The notes under the pieces were generated by a model, which worked only from the letters and a program-made list of their open reading frames with translations, was not told the DNA's origin and searched no databases. This document shows positions 24,907 to 32,512 of a stretch of DNA of 64,000 bases, piece after piece. The stretch is from assembly GCA_050943935.1 (NCBI GenBank), contig JBMNQC010000003.1, positions 1 to 64,000 on the forward strand. The letters are read 5' to 3'. Source of the stretch: Heteroscillospira sp050943935. Lineage in GTDB: Bacteria > Bacillota > Clostridia > Oscillospirales > Oscillospiraceae. The position numbers and the translations under genes were made by a program. Within the stretch, counting starts at the first letter, position 1. Each line of letters begins with the position of its first letter.

Positions 24907-25146
24907 GGATTTTTTCCTCCTTATTAGAGTTACAGGTCATTTAACCTGTTCAGGCGGCGAGGTATCATAACCAATCCTTGATTGACCGTGACCTTTCGCC
25001 ATCCTATTAATTTATGTTTTTCGGCCTTTGCCGTAAAAACCTCATTTCGCTCCTATGGGCGGGTCATATTTCCGACCCGCCCTGAGAAGCGTTCGAAGCG
25101 TCAGCGCTCCATAACGGCTCCCCTGGCGGCTGAGTGCCGCCGGAGT
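24907..25146 (-). promoter_or_regulatory. 240-base structured spacer between rpsN and rpsH
   Basis: Other gaps in this part of the operon are 10-20 bases. This one holds a 9-base-pair hairpin, GGGCGGGTC / GACCCGCCC (25057-25082), a smaller ACAGGT / ACCTGT hairpin (24932-24949) beside the rpsH ribosome site, and no open frame worth calling. No consensus promoter is visible on the minus strand. A processing site or an S8-binding control region is possible; the sequence does not decide. Confidence 0.4.
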
Positions 25147-25332
25147 TTACCAGGAAGCCTTTTTGACTCCGGGGATCTGGCCCTTGTAAGCCAGCTCGCG
25201 GAAGCAGATACGGCAGATGCCGTAGTCACGCAGGTAAGCGTGGGGGCGACCGCATATCTTGCAGCGGTTGTACTTGCGGGAGGAGAACTTGGCCTCACGC
25301 TGCTGCTTGAGAATCATAGATTTCTTTGCCAT
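25147..25332 (-). CDS. rpsN: 30S ribosomal protein S14, zinc-binding type Z
   Basis: 61 residues with the two cysteine pairs CKIC and CRIC that define the short zinc form. It begins MAKKSMILKQQREAKFSSRK. S14 is a late assembly protein of the 30S head. No zinc-free paralogue is in the window. Canonical place between L5 and S8. Confidence 0.98.
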   Translation of the reverse strand: MAKKSMILKQQREAKFSSRKYNRCKICGRPHAYLRDYGICRICFRELAYKGQIPGVKKASW

Positions 25333-25346
25333 TTTCGCTTACCTCC

Positions 25347-25889
25347 TTATGCCTGTACGAAGGGAGCACCCATGAGCTTCAGCAGCTCGCGGGCTTCCTC
25401 ATCGGTGTTGGCGGTGGTGCAGATTGCGATATTCATACCGCGGAGCTTCTCGATCTTGTCGTACTCGATCTCGGGGAAGATGATCTGCTCCTTCAGGCCC
25501 AGGCTGTAGTTGCCGCGGCCGTCGAAAGCGTCGGCGGAAATGCCGCGGAAGTCACGCACGCGGGGCAGGGCGATGTTGAAGAGTCTGTCGAGGAACTCCC
25601 ACATTCTGTCCTGACGCAGGGTGACCTTAACGCCGATGTTCATGCCCTCGCGGAGCTTGAAGTTGGCGACGGACTTGCGTGCCTTGGTGGCCACGGCCTT
25701 CTGGCCGGCGATAGCGGTGATATCCTTGATAACGGCGTCCAGAGCCTTGGCATTGTCGCGGCAGTCGCCGCAGCCCACGCTGATAACAATCTTATCCAGC
25801 TTGGGAATCTGCATAACGCTCTTGTAGCCGTACTTCTGCATGAGGGCGGGAGCGACTTCCTCAACATACTTCTTTTTCATGGTAGTCAT
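25347..25889 (-). CDS. rplE: 50S ribosomal protein L5
   Basis: 180 residues from the ATG at 25889 (MTTMKKKYVEEVAPALMQKY), with the conserved PKLDKIVISVGCGDCRDNAK region and LPRVRDFRGISADAFDGRGN. L5 binds 5S rRNA and the P-site tRNA. The frame is open 49 codons further upstream through rplX sequence; the chosen start has GGGAGGAGAG before it. Confidence 0.98.
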   Translation of the reverse strand: MTTMKKKYVEEVAPALMQKYGYKSVMQIPKLDKIVISVGCGDCRDNAKALDAVIKDITAIAGQKAVATKARKSVANFKLREGMNIGVKVTLRQDRMWEFLDRLFNIALPRVRDFRGISADAFDGRGNYSLGLKEQIIFPEIEYDKIEKLRGMNIAICTTANTDEEARELLKLMGAPFVQA

Positions 25890-25905
25890 ATCTGTCTCTC
25901 CTCCC

Positions 25906-26211
25906 TTACAGTGCGGCGCCGCACTTCTTGCAGGTGCGGACCTTCTTGTCGCCCTCAATCTTGTGGGCGACGCGGGTTGCCTTGCCGCACTTAGGGCAGA
26001 CAACCTGAACCTTGCAGGCGTAGATGGGGGTCTCAATCTTCAGGATGCCGCCCTCCTCGCCCTGCTTGCGGGGCTTGGTGTGGCGGGAAGCGACGTTTAC
26101 GCCCTCAACAACAACCTTTTCAGCCTTGGGGCTGGCGGAAAGGACCTTGCCCTTCTTGCCCTTGTCCTTGCCGGACAGTACGATAACGGTATCGTCTTTT
26201 CTGATATTCAT
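25906..26211 (-). CDS. rplX: 50S ribosomal protein L24
   Basis: 101 residues with the KOW motif VIVLSGKDKGKKGKVLSASP and a C-terminal zinc-like cysteine pattern (CPKC and CKKC). L24 is an assembly initiator at the tunnel exit. Standard place after L14. Confidence 0.98.
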   Translation of the reverse strand: MNIRKDDTVIVLSGKDKGKKGKVLSASPKAEKVVVEGVNVASRHTKPRKQGEEGGILKIETPIYACKVQVVCPKCGKATRVAHKIEGDKKVRTCKKCGAAL

Positions 26212-26223
26212 TCTGCTGTCCTC

Positions 26224-26592
26224 CTATATGACCTCGGGAGCCAGGGAGAGGATTTTCATAAATTCCTTCTCACGCAGCTCACGGGCCACAGGTCCAAAGA
26301 TACGGGTTCCGCGGGGGTTTTTGTCCTCACGGATAATGACCGCAGCGTTTTCATCGAAGCGGACATAGGTGCCGTCTGCGCGGCGAACGCCCTTGGCGGT
26401 GCGAACGATGACAGCGCGGACGACGTCACCCTTCTTCACGGTGCCGCCGGGGGCAGCCTTACGGACAGAGGCGACGATAACATCGCCAATGTTGCCGTAC
26501 TTGCGTTTGGATCCGCCGAGAACGCGGATGCACTTGAGTTCCTTGGCGCCGGTATTGTCGGCGACCTTCAGATAAGTTTCCTGCTGTATCAT
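26224..26592 (-). CDS. rplN: 50S ribosomal protein L14
   Basis: 122 residues, MIQQETYLKVADNTGAKELK and the end LAPEVI; full family length and sequence pattern (GDVVRAVIVRTAKGVRR). L14 forms an intersubunit bridge. It follows rpsQ by 12 bases. Confidence 0.98.
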   Translation of the reverse strand: MIQQETYLKVADNTGAKELKCIRVLGGSKRKYGNIGDVIVASVRKAAPGGTVKKGDVVRAVIVRTAKGVRRADGTYVRFDENAAVIIREDKNPRGTRIFGPVARELREKEFMKILSLAPEVI

Positions 26593-26604
26593 GTTGGCGC
26601 CTCC

Positions 26605-26868
26605 TTACTTTGCCTTCTCAATGATTTCGACCACGCGCCATCTCTTGTCACGGGACAGGGGGCGGGTCTCCATAACCTTCACTCTGTCGCCTACACCGCA
26701 GGAATTCTGCTCGTCGTGGGCTTTCAGGCGATAGGTTCTCTTAATAATTTTCTTATAAACGGGGTGGGCAACGCGGTCCTCAACAATAACGACCACGGTC
26801 TTGTCCATCTTATCGGAAACGACCTTGCCGACCCGGGTCTTACGGGAAGTAGTTCTAGTTTCGTTCAT
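26605..26868 (-). CDS. rpsQ: 30S ribosomal protein S17
   Basis: 87 residues, an OB-fold protein with RKTRVGKVVSDKMDKTVVVI and the conserved MKVHDE-type turn here as YRLKAHDEQNSCGVGDRVKV. Binds helix 11 of 16S rRNA. Standard position between L29 and L14. Confidence 0.98.
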   Translation of the reverse strand: MNETRTTSRKTRVGKVVSDKMDKTVVVIVEDRVAHPVYKKIIKRTYRLKAHDEQNSCGVGDRVKVMETRPLSRDKRWRVVEIIEKAK

Positions 26869-26882
26869 TGCACTTTACCTCC

Positions 26883-27074
26883 TTACTGCTCGAGCTTCTC
26901 GCGCATGACGGTCTTGACTCGGGCAATATCACGGCGTACTGCGCTGATCTTAACGGGGTTGTCAAGATGATTGGTGGCGTGCTGCATGCGGAGAGTGAAC
27001 AGGTCCTTCTTCAGTTCGACGAGCTTTGCTTCAAGCTCGGTGGCGGACATATTGCGAATTTCGTTTGCCTTCAT
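26883..27074 (-). CDS. rpmC: 50S ribosomal protein L29
   Basis: 63 residues from the ATG at 27074: MKANEIRNMSATELEAKLVE. Two long helices, with the family motif ELKKDLFTLRMQHATNHLDN. The start lies 1 base after the rplP stop, and its ribosome site is inside the end of rplP, so they are coupled. Confidence 0.97.
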   Translation of the reverse strand: MKANEIRNMSATELEAKLVELKKDLFTLRMQHATNHLDNPVKISAVRRDIARVKTVMREKLEQ

Positions 27075-27075
27075 C

Positions 27076-27507
27076 TTATTCACCACCAATCTCAGACTCA
27101 GCCTCGCGCTTCACGACCTTGCTCTTGCAGGGCAGCTTGTGGCTGGCAAGACGGAGAGCCTCACGGGCGGTCTCCTCAGAAACACCGGCAATCTCAAACA
27201 TGACGCGGCCGGGCTTAACAACTGCCACCCAGTACTCGGGAGAACCCTTACCGGAACCCATGCGGGTCTCGGCGGGCTTTTCGGTAATGGGCTTATCGGG
27301 GAATATCTTAATCCAGACCTTACCGCCACGCTTGGTGTAGCGGGTCATGGCAATACGGGCTGCCTCGATCTGGTTGCTGGTAATCCAGCAGGGCTCGGTG
27401 GCCTGGAGGCCCCACTCGCCGTTGGAGACAAAGTTGCCTCTGAGGGCTTTGCCCTTCATGCGGCCGCGGTGAACTCTGCGGTACTTAACTCTTTTGGGCA
27501 TCAGCAT
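27076..27507 (-). CDS. rplP: 50S ribosomal protein L16
   Basis: 143 residues starting MLMPKRVKYRRVHRGRMKGK. L16 organises the A site near the peptidyl transferase centre. The start overlaps the rpsC stop (TAATG), with GGAGG inside the end of rpsC; MLMPKRVKYR is the usual Firmicutes start. Confidence 0.98.
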   Translation of the reverse strand: MLMPKRVKYRRVHRGRMKGKALRGNFVSNGEWGLQATEPCWITSNQIEAARIAMTRYTKRGGKVWIKIFPDKPITEKPAETRMGSGKGSPEYWVAVVKPGRVMFEIAGVSEETAREALRLASHKLPCKSKVVKREAESEIGGE

Positions 27508-28361
27508 TATGCGTTGCCTCCTTCCTTGGGTGCGCGGGGACCACGGTTGAAGTTGCCCTGGCCCTGGGGACGGTTGCCGCCCCGGTTGAAGTTGTTGCCC
27601 TGGCCCTGGCCCTGACGGTTGTATCCGCCCTGACGGCGGTCGCCGCCCCGGCGGTCATCGCGGCGACGGTCGTTTCTGCGGCGGTCATCGCGGCGGTTCA
27701 TGTCCATGGTGCGGGGGGTGGTGCGCAGGGTCTGGGAGAGGATCTCGCCCTTGTAGATCCACACCTTTACGCCTATGCGGCCATAGGTGGTGGCAGCCTC
27801 GGCAAAGCCGTACTCAATGTCGGCGCGGAGGGTCTGCAGGGGGATGGTGCCCTCGTGATACTGCTCGGTGCGGGCGATCTCGGCGCCGCCGATACGGCCG
27901 GAGCACATGATCTTGATGCCGCGGGCGCCCATGCGCATTGCTCTGCCCATGGCGTTCTTCATAGCGCGGCGGAAGCCGATGCGGCGCTCAAGCTGAGAAG
28001 CGATGTTCTCGGCAACGAGCTGAGCGTTCACATCGGGGGTGCGGACCTCGACGATGGAGAGGGCGACGGGCTTGCCGATGCGCTTCTCCATGGTCTGACG
28101 CAGGCGCTCGATCTCGGCGCCGCCCTTACCGATGACAACACCGGGGCGGGAGCAGTGGATGAAGATGCGGACCTTGGAGTTGTCGCGCTCGATCTCTATC
28201 TTGGGTACGCCGGCGGAGTACAGAGTCTCCTTCAGGTACTTGCGGATGTTGTAGTCTTCGACGATCAGGTCGCCGACCTTATCGTTGCGGGCATACCAGC
28301 GGGAATCCCAGTCCTTGATAACGCCGACGCGAAGGCCATGAGGATTTACTTTCTGTCCCAT
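27507..28361 (-). CDS. rpsC: 30S ribosomal protein S3 with long Arg/Gly/Asn-rich tail
   Basis: 284 residues. The first 220 are ordinary S3 (MGQKVNPHGLRVGVIKDWDS; KH domain with IFIHCSRPGVVIGKGGAEIE). The last 65 are an unusual low-complexity tail of RRDD/RRND repeats followed by QGQGN, NRGG and NRGP repeats, like eukaryotic RGG boxes. Most bacterial S3 proteins stop near residue 210-230. The tail would project from the mRNA entry side of the 30S head and may bind RNA. It is in frame and ends in an ordinary stop overlapping rplP. Confidence 0.97.
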   Translation of the reverse strand: MGQKVNPHGLRVGVIKDWDSRWYARNDKVGDLIVEDYNIRKYLKETLYSAGVPKIEIERDNSKVRIFIHCSRPGVVIGKGGAEIERLRQTMEKRIGKPVALSIVEVRTPDVNAQLVAENIASQLERRIGFRRAMKNAMGRAMRMGARGIKIMCSGRIGGAEIARTEQYHEGTIPLQTLRADIEYGFAEAATTYGRIGVKVWIYKGEILSQTLRTTPRTMDMNRRDDRRRNDRRRDDRRGGDRRQGGYNRQGQGQGNNFNRGGNRPQGQGNFNRGPRAPKEGGNA

Positions 28362-28373
28362 ATTGCGCCTCCC

Positions 28374-28709
28374 TTATTCCTTCTCAGCCACGGCGATGGT
28401 GATGTGGCTGGTTCTCTTGTTGATACGATACATACGTCCCTGTGCTCTGGGCATGCCTCTCTTGAGGATGGGACCGGGGTTTGCGTAAGTCGCAGAGACA
28501 TAGAGCTTCTCGGGGTCCATCTCGAAGTTGTTCTCAGCGTTAGCAGCGGCGCTGTTGAGCAGCTTGAGCATGAGCTCGCTTGCAGCCTTGGGGGTCTGCA
28601 TGAGGATGGCTCTGGCGGTACCAACATCCTTGCCGCGGATAAGGTCGCAGACAATCTTGACCTTACGGGGAGATATGCGCGCATATTTCAGATGTGCAAT
28701 TGCTTCCAT
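28374..28709 (-). CDS. rplV: 50S ribosomal protein L22
   Basis: 111 residues, MEAIAHLKYARISPRKVKIV and the tunnel-lining loop MPRAQGRMYRINKRTSHITI, whose tip contacts macrolide-binding parts of the exit tunnel. Normal length. Between rpsS and rpsC. Confidence 0.98.
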   Translation of the reverse strand: MEAIAHLKYARISPRKVKIVCDLIRGKDVGTARAILMQTPKAASELMLKLLNSAAANAENNFEMDPEKLYVSATYANPGPILKRGMPRAQGRMYRINKRTSHITIAVAEKE

Positions 28710-28721
28710 TTTCTCTCCTCC

Positions 28722-28994
28722 TTACTTGCCGGTCTTGCTGCCGGCGTGTCCGCGATAAGTGCGGGTGGGGGCAAACTCGCCCAGCTTGTGACCGACCATG
28801 TCCTCGGTGATGTACACGGGAACATGACGGCGGCCGTCGTGAACGGCAATGGTGTGACCAACGAAGGCGGGGTAAATGGTGGAAGCGCGGCTCCAGGTCT
28901 TTACAACCTTCTTATCGCCGGTCTGGTTCATTTCATCGACTCTCTTCAGCAGCTCGGGAGCAGCGAAGGGGCCTTTCTTAACACTTCTGCTCAT
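28722..28994 (-). CDS. rpsS: 30S ribosomal protein S19
   Basis: 90 residues, MSRSVKKGPFAAPELLKRVD with the end GEFAPTRTYRGHAGSKTGK. Forms a 30S head complex with S13. Canonical place. Confidence 0.98.
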   Translation of the reverse strand: MSRSVKKGPFAAPELLKRVDEMNQTGDKKVVKTWSRASTIYPAFVGHTIAVHDGRRHVPVYITEDMVGHKLGEFAPTRTYRGHAGSKTGK

Positions 28995-29009
28995 AAATAC
29001 ATACCCTCC

Positions 29010-29843
29010 TTACTTCGCATTGCGGCGCTTGACGATGAACTTATCGGTAGCGTTCTTCGTCTTGCGGGTCTTGAATCCGAGGGTCGGCTTACCCCAGGGG
29101 GTAACAGGACCGGGACGACCGATGGGGCTCTTGCCCTCACCACCGCCGTGGGGGTGGTCGCAGGGGTTCATAACGGAACCGCGGACGGTGGGACGCCAGC
29201 CCATGTGGCGCTTACGTCCGGCCTTACCGATGTGGATGTTGGCGTGCTCGGCGTTGCCGACCTGGCCGATGACAGCCAGGCATTCCAGACGGATCTTGCG
29301 ATACTCGCCGGAGGGCAGGCGGACCTGAGCCATTCCGTTCTCCTTGGCCATCAGCTGAGCGGCCGTGCCGGCGGAGCGGACGAGCTGAGAGCCCTTACCG
29401 GGGTACAGCTCAATGTTGTGGATCATGGTACCTACGGGGATGTTCTGGAGAGGCAGGCAGTTGCCGGGGAGGATGTCGGCCTCGGGACCGGTCATGATGA
29501 CGTGACCGACCTTCATCTCGGTGGTAGCCAGGATGTAGCGCTTCTCGCCGTCCTCATACTGAATGAGGGCGATGTTGGCGGAGCGGTTGGGGTCGTACTC
29601 CAGGCGCAGAACAGTAGCGGAGCCCTGCTTGGAGCGCTTGAAGTCGATAACGCGGTACTTTCTTCTGTTGCCGCCGCCCTGGTGACGGACGGTGATGCGG
29701 CCATAGCTGTTGCGGCCGGCATTGTTCTTCAGGACTTCGGTGAGGCTGCGCTCGGGCCTGGCATGCTTATCGATGCCGTCGAAGCCGGAGACCGTCATGT
29801 GTCTGCGGGACGGAGTGGTAGGTTTATAAGTTTTAATAGACAT
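29010..29843 (-). CDS. rplB: 50S ribosomal protein L2
   Basis: 277 residues. Includes YKPTTPSRRHMTVSGFDGID, the GRNSYGRITVRHQGGGNRRK core and the highly conserved VRGSVMNPCDHPHGGGEGKS loop near the peptidyl transferase centre. Essential for subunit joining. Between rplW and rpsS. Confidence 0.98.
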   Translation of the reverse strand: MSIKTYKPTTPSRRHMTVSGFDGIDKHARPERSLTEVLKNNAGRNSYGRITVRHQGGGNRRKYRVIDFKRSKQGSATVLRLEYDPNRSANIALIQYEDGEKRYILATTEMKVGHVIMTGPEADILPGNCLPLQNIPVGTMIHNIELYPGKGSQLVRSAGTAAQLMAKENGMAQVRLPSGEYRKIRLECLAVIGQVGNAEHANIHIGKAGRKRHMGWRPTVRGSVMNPCDHPHGGGEGKSPIGRPGPVTPWGKPTLGFKTRKTKNATDKFIVKRRNAK

Positions 29844-29858
29844 TTCTCATTTCCTCCC

Positions 29859-30155
29859 TTACACCATACCCTCGAAGATCTCGATGGTCTTGGAATCCTG
29901 GCTCAGCTTCACGACAGCCTTTTTCCAGCTGGCGGTGCGGCCCATGGGATAAGCGCCGGTGCGCTTTTCCTTGCCGTCTACATTAGCGGTGGTGACCTTG
30001 ATGACGGTCACGCCGAAAATCTCCTCAACGGCCTTCTTTATCTCAATCTTGTTGGCGTCCTTTGCAACTTCAAAGGCGTACTTCTTAATGTCCAGGTCTT
30101 CCATGGACTGCTCGGTAACGATGGGGCGGATTATGATATCGTAAGCGCTTTTCAT
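29859..30155 (-). CDS. rplW: 50S ribosomal protein L23
   Basis: 98 residues starting MKSAYDIIIRPIVTEQSMED. L23 is the docking site for trigger factor and SRP at the tunnel exit. Its start overlaps the rplD stop by four bases (ATGA), giving translational coupling. Confidence 0.98.
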   Translation of the reverse strand: MKSAYDIIIRPIVTEQSMEDLDIKKYAFEVAKDANKIEIKKAVEEIFGVTVIKVTTANVDGKEKRTGAYPMGRTASWKKAVVKLSQDSKTIEIFEGMV

Positions 30156-30778
30156 CGTGCGTAAACCTCCTCTATCTTCTCCAGGGCGGCCTTGTCTACC
30201 ACGAGCTTCTGGCAGCCGAGGATATCATAGGTGTTGAGGATCGTGGCGACGGTGGTGGTCACGCCGGGGATGTTGCGGGCGCTCTTGACGACCTTCTCGT
30301 CGACTTCCTTGGTGATGACAAGAGACTTGCTGTCACATCCGACGGAGGTGAGGAAGCTCTTGAAAGCGGCGGTCTTGATCTCGTCCATCTTCAGGTCGTC
30401 GATGACGATGATCTCGCCCTGTGCAGCCTTGGAGGAGAGGGCGCTCTTCAGAGCGAGTCTCTTAACCTTCTTGTTCAGGCTGTAGCTGTAATCCCGGGGC
30501 TTGGGAGCAAAGGCGACGCCGCCGTGTCTCCACACGGGAGAACCGGCATAGCCGGCGCGGGCACGGCCGGTGCCCTTCTGACGCCAGGGCTTCTTGGTGG
30601 TGTAGCTGACCTCGCCCTTGGTAAGAGCGGACTGAGTACCCTGACGGCAGGCTGCGAGGTGGTTCTTGACTACCTCGTGGACAACTGCCTCGTTGGGCTC
30701 TACGCCGAAAATAGCATCGGAGAGCTCAATCTCACCGACCATCTGGCCGGCCATGTTGTAAATATTTGCTTTAGGCAT
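30152..30778 (-). CDS. rplD: 50S ribosomal protein L4
   Basis: 208 residues, with the tunnel-loop region KPWRQKGTGRARAGYAGSPV and WRHGGVAFAPKPRDYSY. In enteric bacteria L4 represses its own operon by binding the S10 leader; whether this applies to the structured leader at 31980-32276 is open. Overlaps rplW by four bases. Confidence 0.98.
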   Translation of the reverse strand: MPKANIYNMAGQMVGEIELSDAIFGVEPNEAVVHEVVKNHLAACRQGTQSALTKGEVSYTTKKPWRQKGTGRARAGYAGSPVWRHGGVAFAPKPRDYSYSLNKKVKRLALKSALSSKAAQGEIIVIDDLKMDEIKTAAFKSFLTSVGCDSKSLVITKEVDEKVVKSARNIPGVTTTVATILNTYDILGCQKLVVDKAALEKIEEVYAR

Positions 30779-30797
30779 GGATCACTCTCTCCTTTCT

Positions 30798-31523
30798 TTA
30801 CTTGTTTCTGGCGGAGGCCTTCTGGGGGTTTACGCGGGCAGAGGCCTTCTGAGGGTTGGTGGAGATGCCGGCAGCACCCTTCTTCTCGATGAGGGTCTTG
30901 ACGGTATTCTTCAGATAGACGATGCCGCCCTTGGGGCCGGGAATGGCGCCGCGGACAACAATCATATTAAGCTCGGGATCGACCTTGACGACATCCAGGT
31001 TCTGAACAGTAACCTGCTCGTCGCCCAGGTGACCTGCGCCGATCTTGCCCTTGAAGATGCGGGCGGGGTCGGTGCCGGAGCCCATGGAACCGGCGTGACG
31101 GTGAACGGGGCCGCCGCCGTGGCTCTTCTTCTGGATGTGAGCATCGTAGCGCTCAACGACGCCGGCGAAGCCCTTACCCTTGCTGGTGCCGGTGACGTCA
31201 ATCTTGTCGCCCTCGGCAAATACGTCTGCCTTCAGCTCATCGCCGACGTTCAGACCGTCGACATTCTCAAGGCGGAACTCCTTGAGGTACTTGCAGTTGG
31301 CAACACCGGCCTTGGCCAGGTGGCCCTTCTCAGGCTTGGAGATGTGCTTGTCGGTGACTTCACCGTAGCCGAGCTGAACGGAAACATAGCCTTCCTTCTC
31401 GGCGGACTTCTTCTGGACAACGACGCAGGGACCGGCCTCGATGACGGTTACCGGAACGACCTTGCCAGACTCATCGAAGATCTGGGTCATGCCGACCTTT
31501 TTTCCGATGATAGCTTTTTTCAT
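30798..31523 (-). CDS. rplC: 50S ribosomal protein L3 with duplicated C-terminal octapeptide
   Basis: 241 residues. The body is normal L3: MKKAIIGKKVGMTQIFDESG and KSHGGGPVHRHAGSMGSGTD. The C-terminus carries NPQKASAR twice, separated by V, beyond the usual family end near residue 210-220. The DNA shows the matching in-frame tandem copy at about 30805-30855. The tail is basic and probably lies on rRNA. Confidence 0.97.
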   Translation of the reverse strand: MKKAIIGKKVGMTQIFDESGKVVPVTVIEAGPCVVVQKKSAEKEGYVSVQLGYGEVTDKHISKPEKGHLAKAGVANCKYLKEFRLENVDGLNVGDELKADVFAEGDKIDVTGTSKGKGFAGVVERYDAHIQKKSHGGGPVHRHAGSMGSGTDPARIFKGKIGAGHLGDEQVTVQNLDVVKVDPELNMIVVRGAIPGPKGGIVYLKNTVKTLIEKKGAAGISTNPQKASARVNPQKASARNK

Positions 31524-31605
31524 GGTTTTTCCTCCTGTTCAGGTTATTGGTCAACTCGCGTGGCTCCTGCGGTTTTCCGCCGGCCAGAGGCTGTTGACTT
31601 GACCC

Positions 31606-31628
31606 GCCCGCCGACGCAAGCGGCGGGC
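31606..31628 (-). other. strong hairpin in the rpsJ-rplC spacer
   Basis: GCCCGCCG / CGGCGGGC with a 7-base loop in a 138-base spacer between rpsJ and rplC. No T run follows on the minus strand, so it is not a simple terminator; it may shape or stabilise the transcript. Confidence 0.55.
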
Positions 31629-31661
31629 AATGGGTTTGGCAGATTGATGTTGAGAAGAAGC

Positions 31662-31979
31662 TTAGAGCTTAATCTCGATTTCCACACCGGCGGGAAGCTC
31701 CAGGCTCATGAGGGCCTCAACGGTCTTCTGAGTGGGGCTGACGATGTCGATGAGGCGCTTGTGAGTGCGGCGCTCGAACTGCTCGCGGCTGTCCTTATAC
31801 TTGTGGACCGCACGCAGGATGGTGACCACTTCGCGCTTGGTGGGAAGGGGGATGGGTCCGGAGACCTTACCGTCGGTTCTCTTGGCGGCCTCGACAATGG
31901 TCTCTGCGGCCTTGTCGATGAGCTGGTGGTCATAAGCCTTGAGGCGGATGCGGATCATCTTTTTGTTGGTTGCTGCCAT
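31662..31979 (-). CDS. rpsJ: 30S ribosomal protein S10
   Basis: 105 residues from the ATG at 31979 (MAATNKKMIRIRLKAYDHQL), ending GVEIEIKL. S10 also serves in NusB-dependent antitermination. It is the first gene of the superoperon. AGGAGGAAA before the ATG decides the start; the frame is open further upstream through the leader. Confidence 0.98.
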   Translation of the reverse strand: MAATNKKMIRIRLKAYDHQLIDKAAETIVEAAKRTDGKVSGPIPLPTKREVVTILRAVHKYKDSREQFERRTHKRLIDIVSPTQKTVEALMSLELPAGVEIEIKL

Positions 31980-32276
31980 GTTTTGTTTCCTCCTGATTCT
32001 TCGTACGAATTGCGGCGGCACATTTCCGCCGACTGTGCATCGTACGGATGAGATTTTTCTGCACACTAGGCCGTGCGTATCAGGCTCGGTCCGAAAAACA
32101 AACCGGCAAAAATCGCCGGCTCATCCCGTACTGACGATATACGAATATCTGCCGTACAGAAATCTCTCAGCCGCCCGATCAAACGGACATACTCCACGGA
32201 AGTTACCGCCGAAACCGACGCAATCTCCCGCTTCAACGCATTCTGCGCGCTGACGGGCGCAACTTTCCCGCAGGCG
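31980..32276 (-). promoter_or_regulatory. S10 operon leader with attenuator-like hairpin
   Basis: The promoter at 32284-32312 predicts an untranslated leader of nearly 300 bases. Within it, on the minus strand, a 5-base-pair GC stem CCGGC / GCCGG, extendable by a G-U and an A-U pair (32101-32121), is followed by TTTGTTTTT, the form of an intrinsic terminator or attenuator. Several further short dyads lie on either side. No convincing ORF is present. Ribosomal leaders of this type often bind a product protein; here that is inference. Confidence 0.5.
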
Positions 32277-32283
32277 CTCCATT

Positions 32284-32312
32284 AGAATATCAAAAAGGAG
32301 CCCCGTTGTCAA
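32284..32312 (-). promoter_or_regulatory. promoter of the S10-spc-alpha superoperon
   Basis: On the minus strand TTGACA (32312-32307), a 17-base spacer and TATTCT (32289-32284). The -35 is perfect and the -10 has five of six consensus bases counting TATxxT. A/T-rich sequence just upstream (32313-32350) looks like an UP element. Confidence 0.85.
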
Positions 32313-32472
32313 GGAGTTTTTTCGTATTTTTATAAGAATTTCGGACTATATTTTTATTGAGTTTGTCCAGAGGCTTTCAGCTGCTTTTTAAGCCGAAAAG
32401 CCCCGCGCTATTCGCGTTCTGAAGCGAAAAATTTAAATTATTCGCAGCTAATCATTCTTCACTCTTCACTAA

Positions 32473-32499
32473 AAAGAGGCGGCCATAAGCCGCCTCTTT
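32473..32499 (-). terminator. terminator after SLH/M15 gene
   Basis: Stem AAAGAGGCGGC / GCCGCCTCTTT with a CATAA loop, just past the stop on the minus strand, with further T residues after it. The rest of 32313-32472 is AT-rich intergenic sequence with no gene visible. Confidence 0.88.
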
Positions 32500-32512
32500 A
32501 AATTATATTGTA

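Noticed and set aside
24925..25146. Missing ribosomal gene between rpsN and rpsH
   Set aside because: The usual gene order has none here, and no frame in the spacer has a ribosome site or ribosomal protein features.
27855..30164. 769-codon plus-strand frame opposite the ribosomal genes
   Set aside because: It is antisense to rpsC through rplW, each unmistakable, and its composition is that of a shadow frame. The same applies to long frames at 21113-22468, 25840-26970 and 30777-32051.
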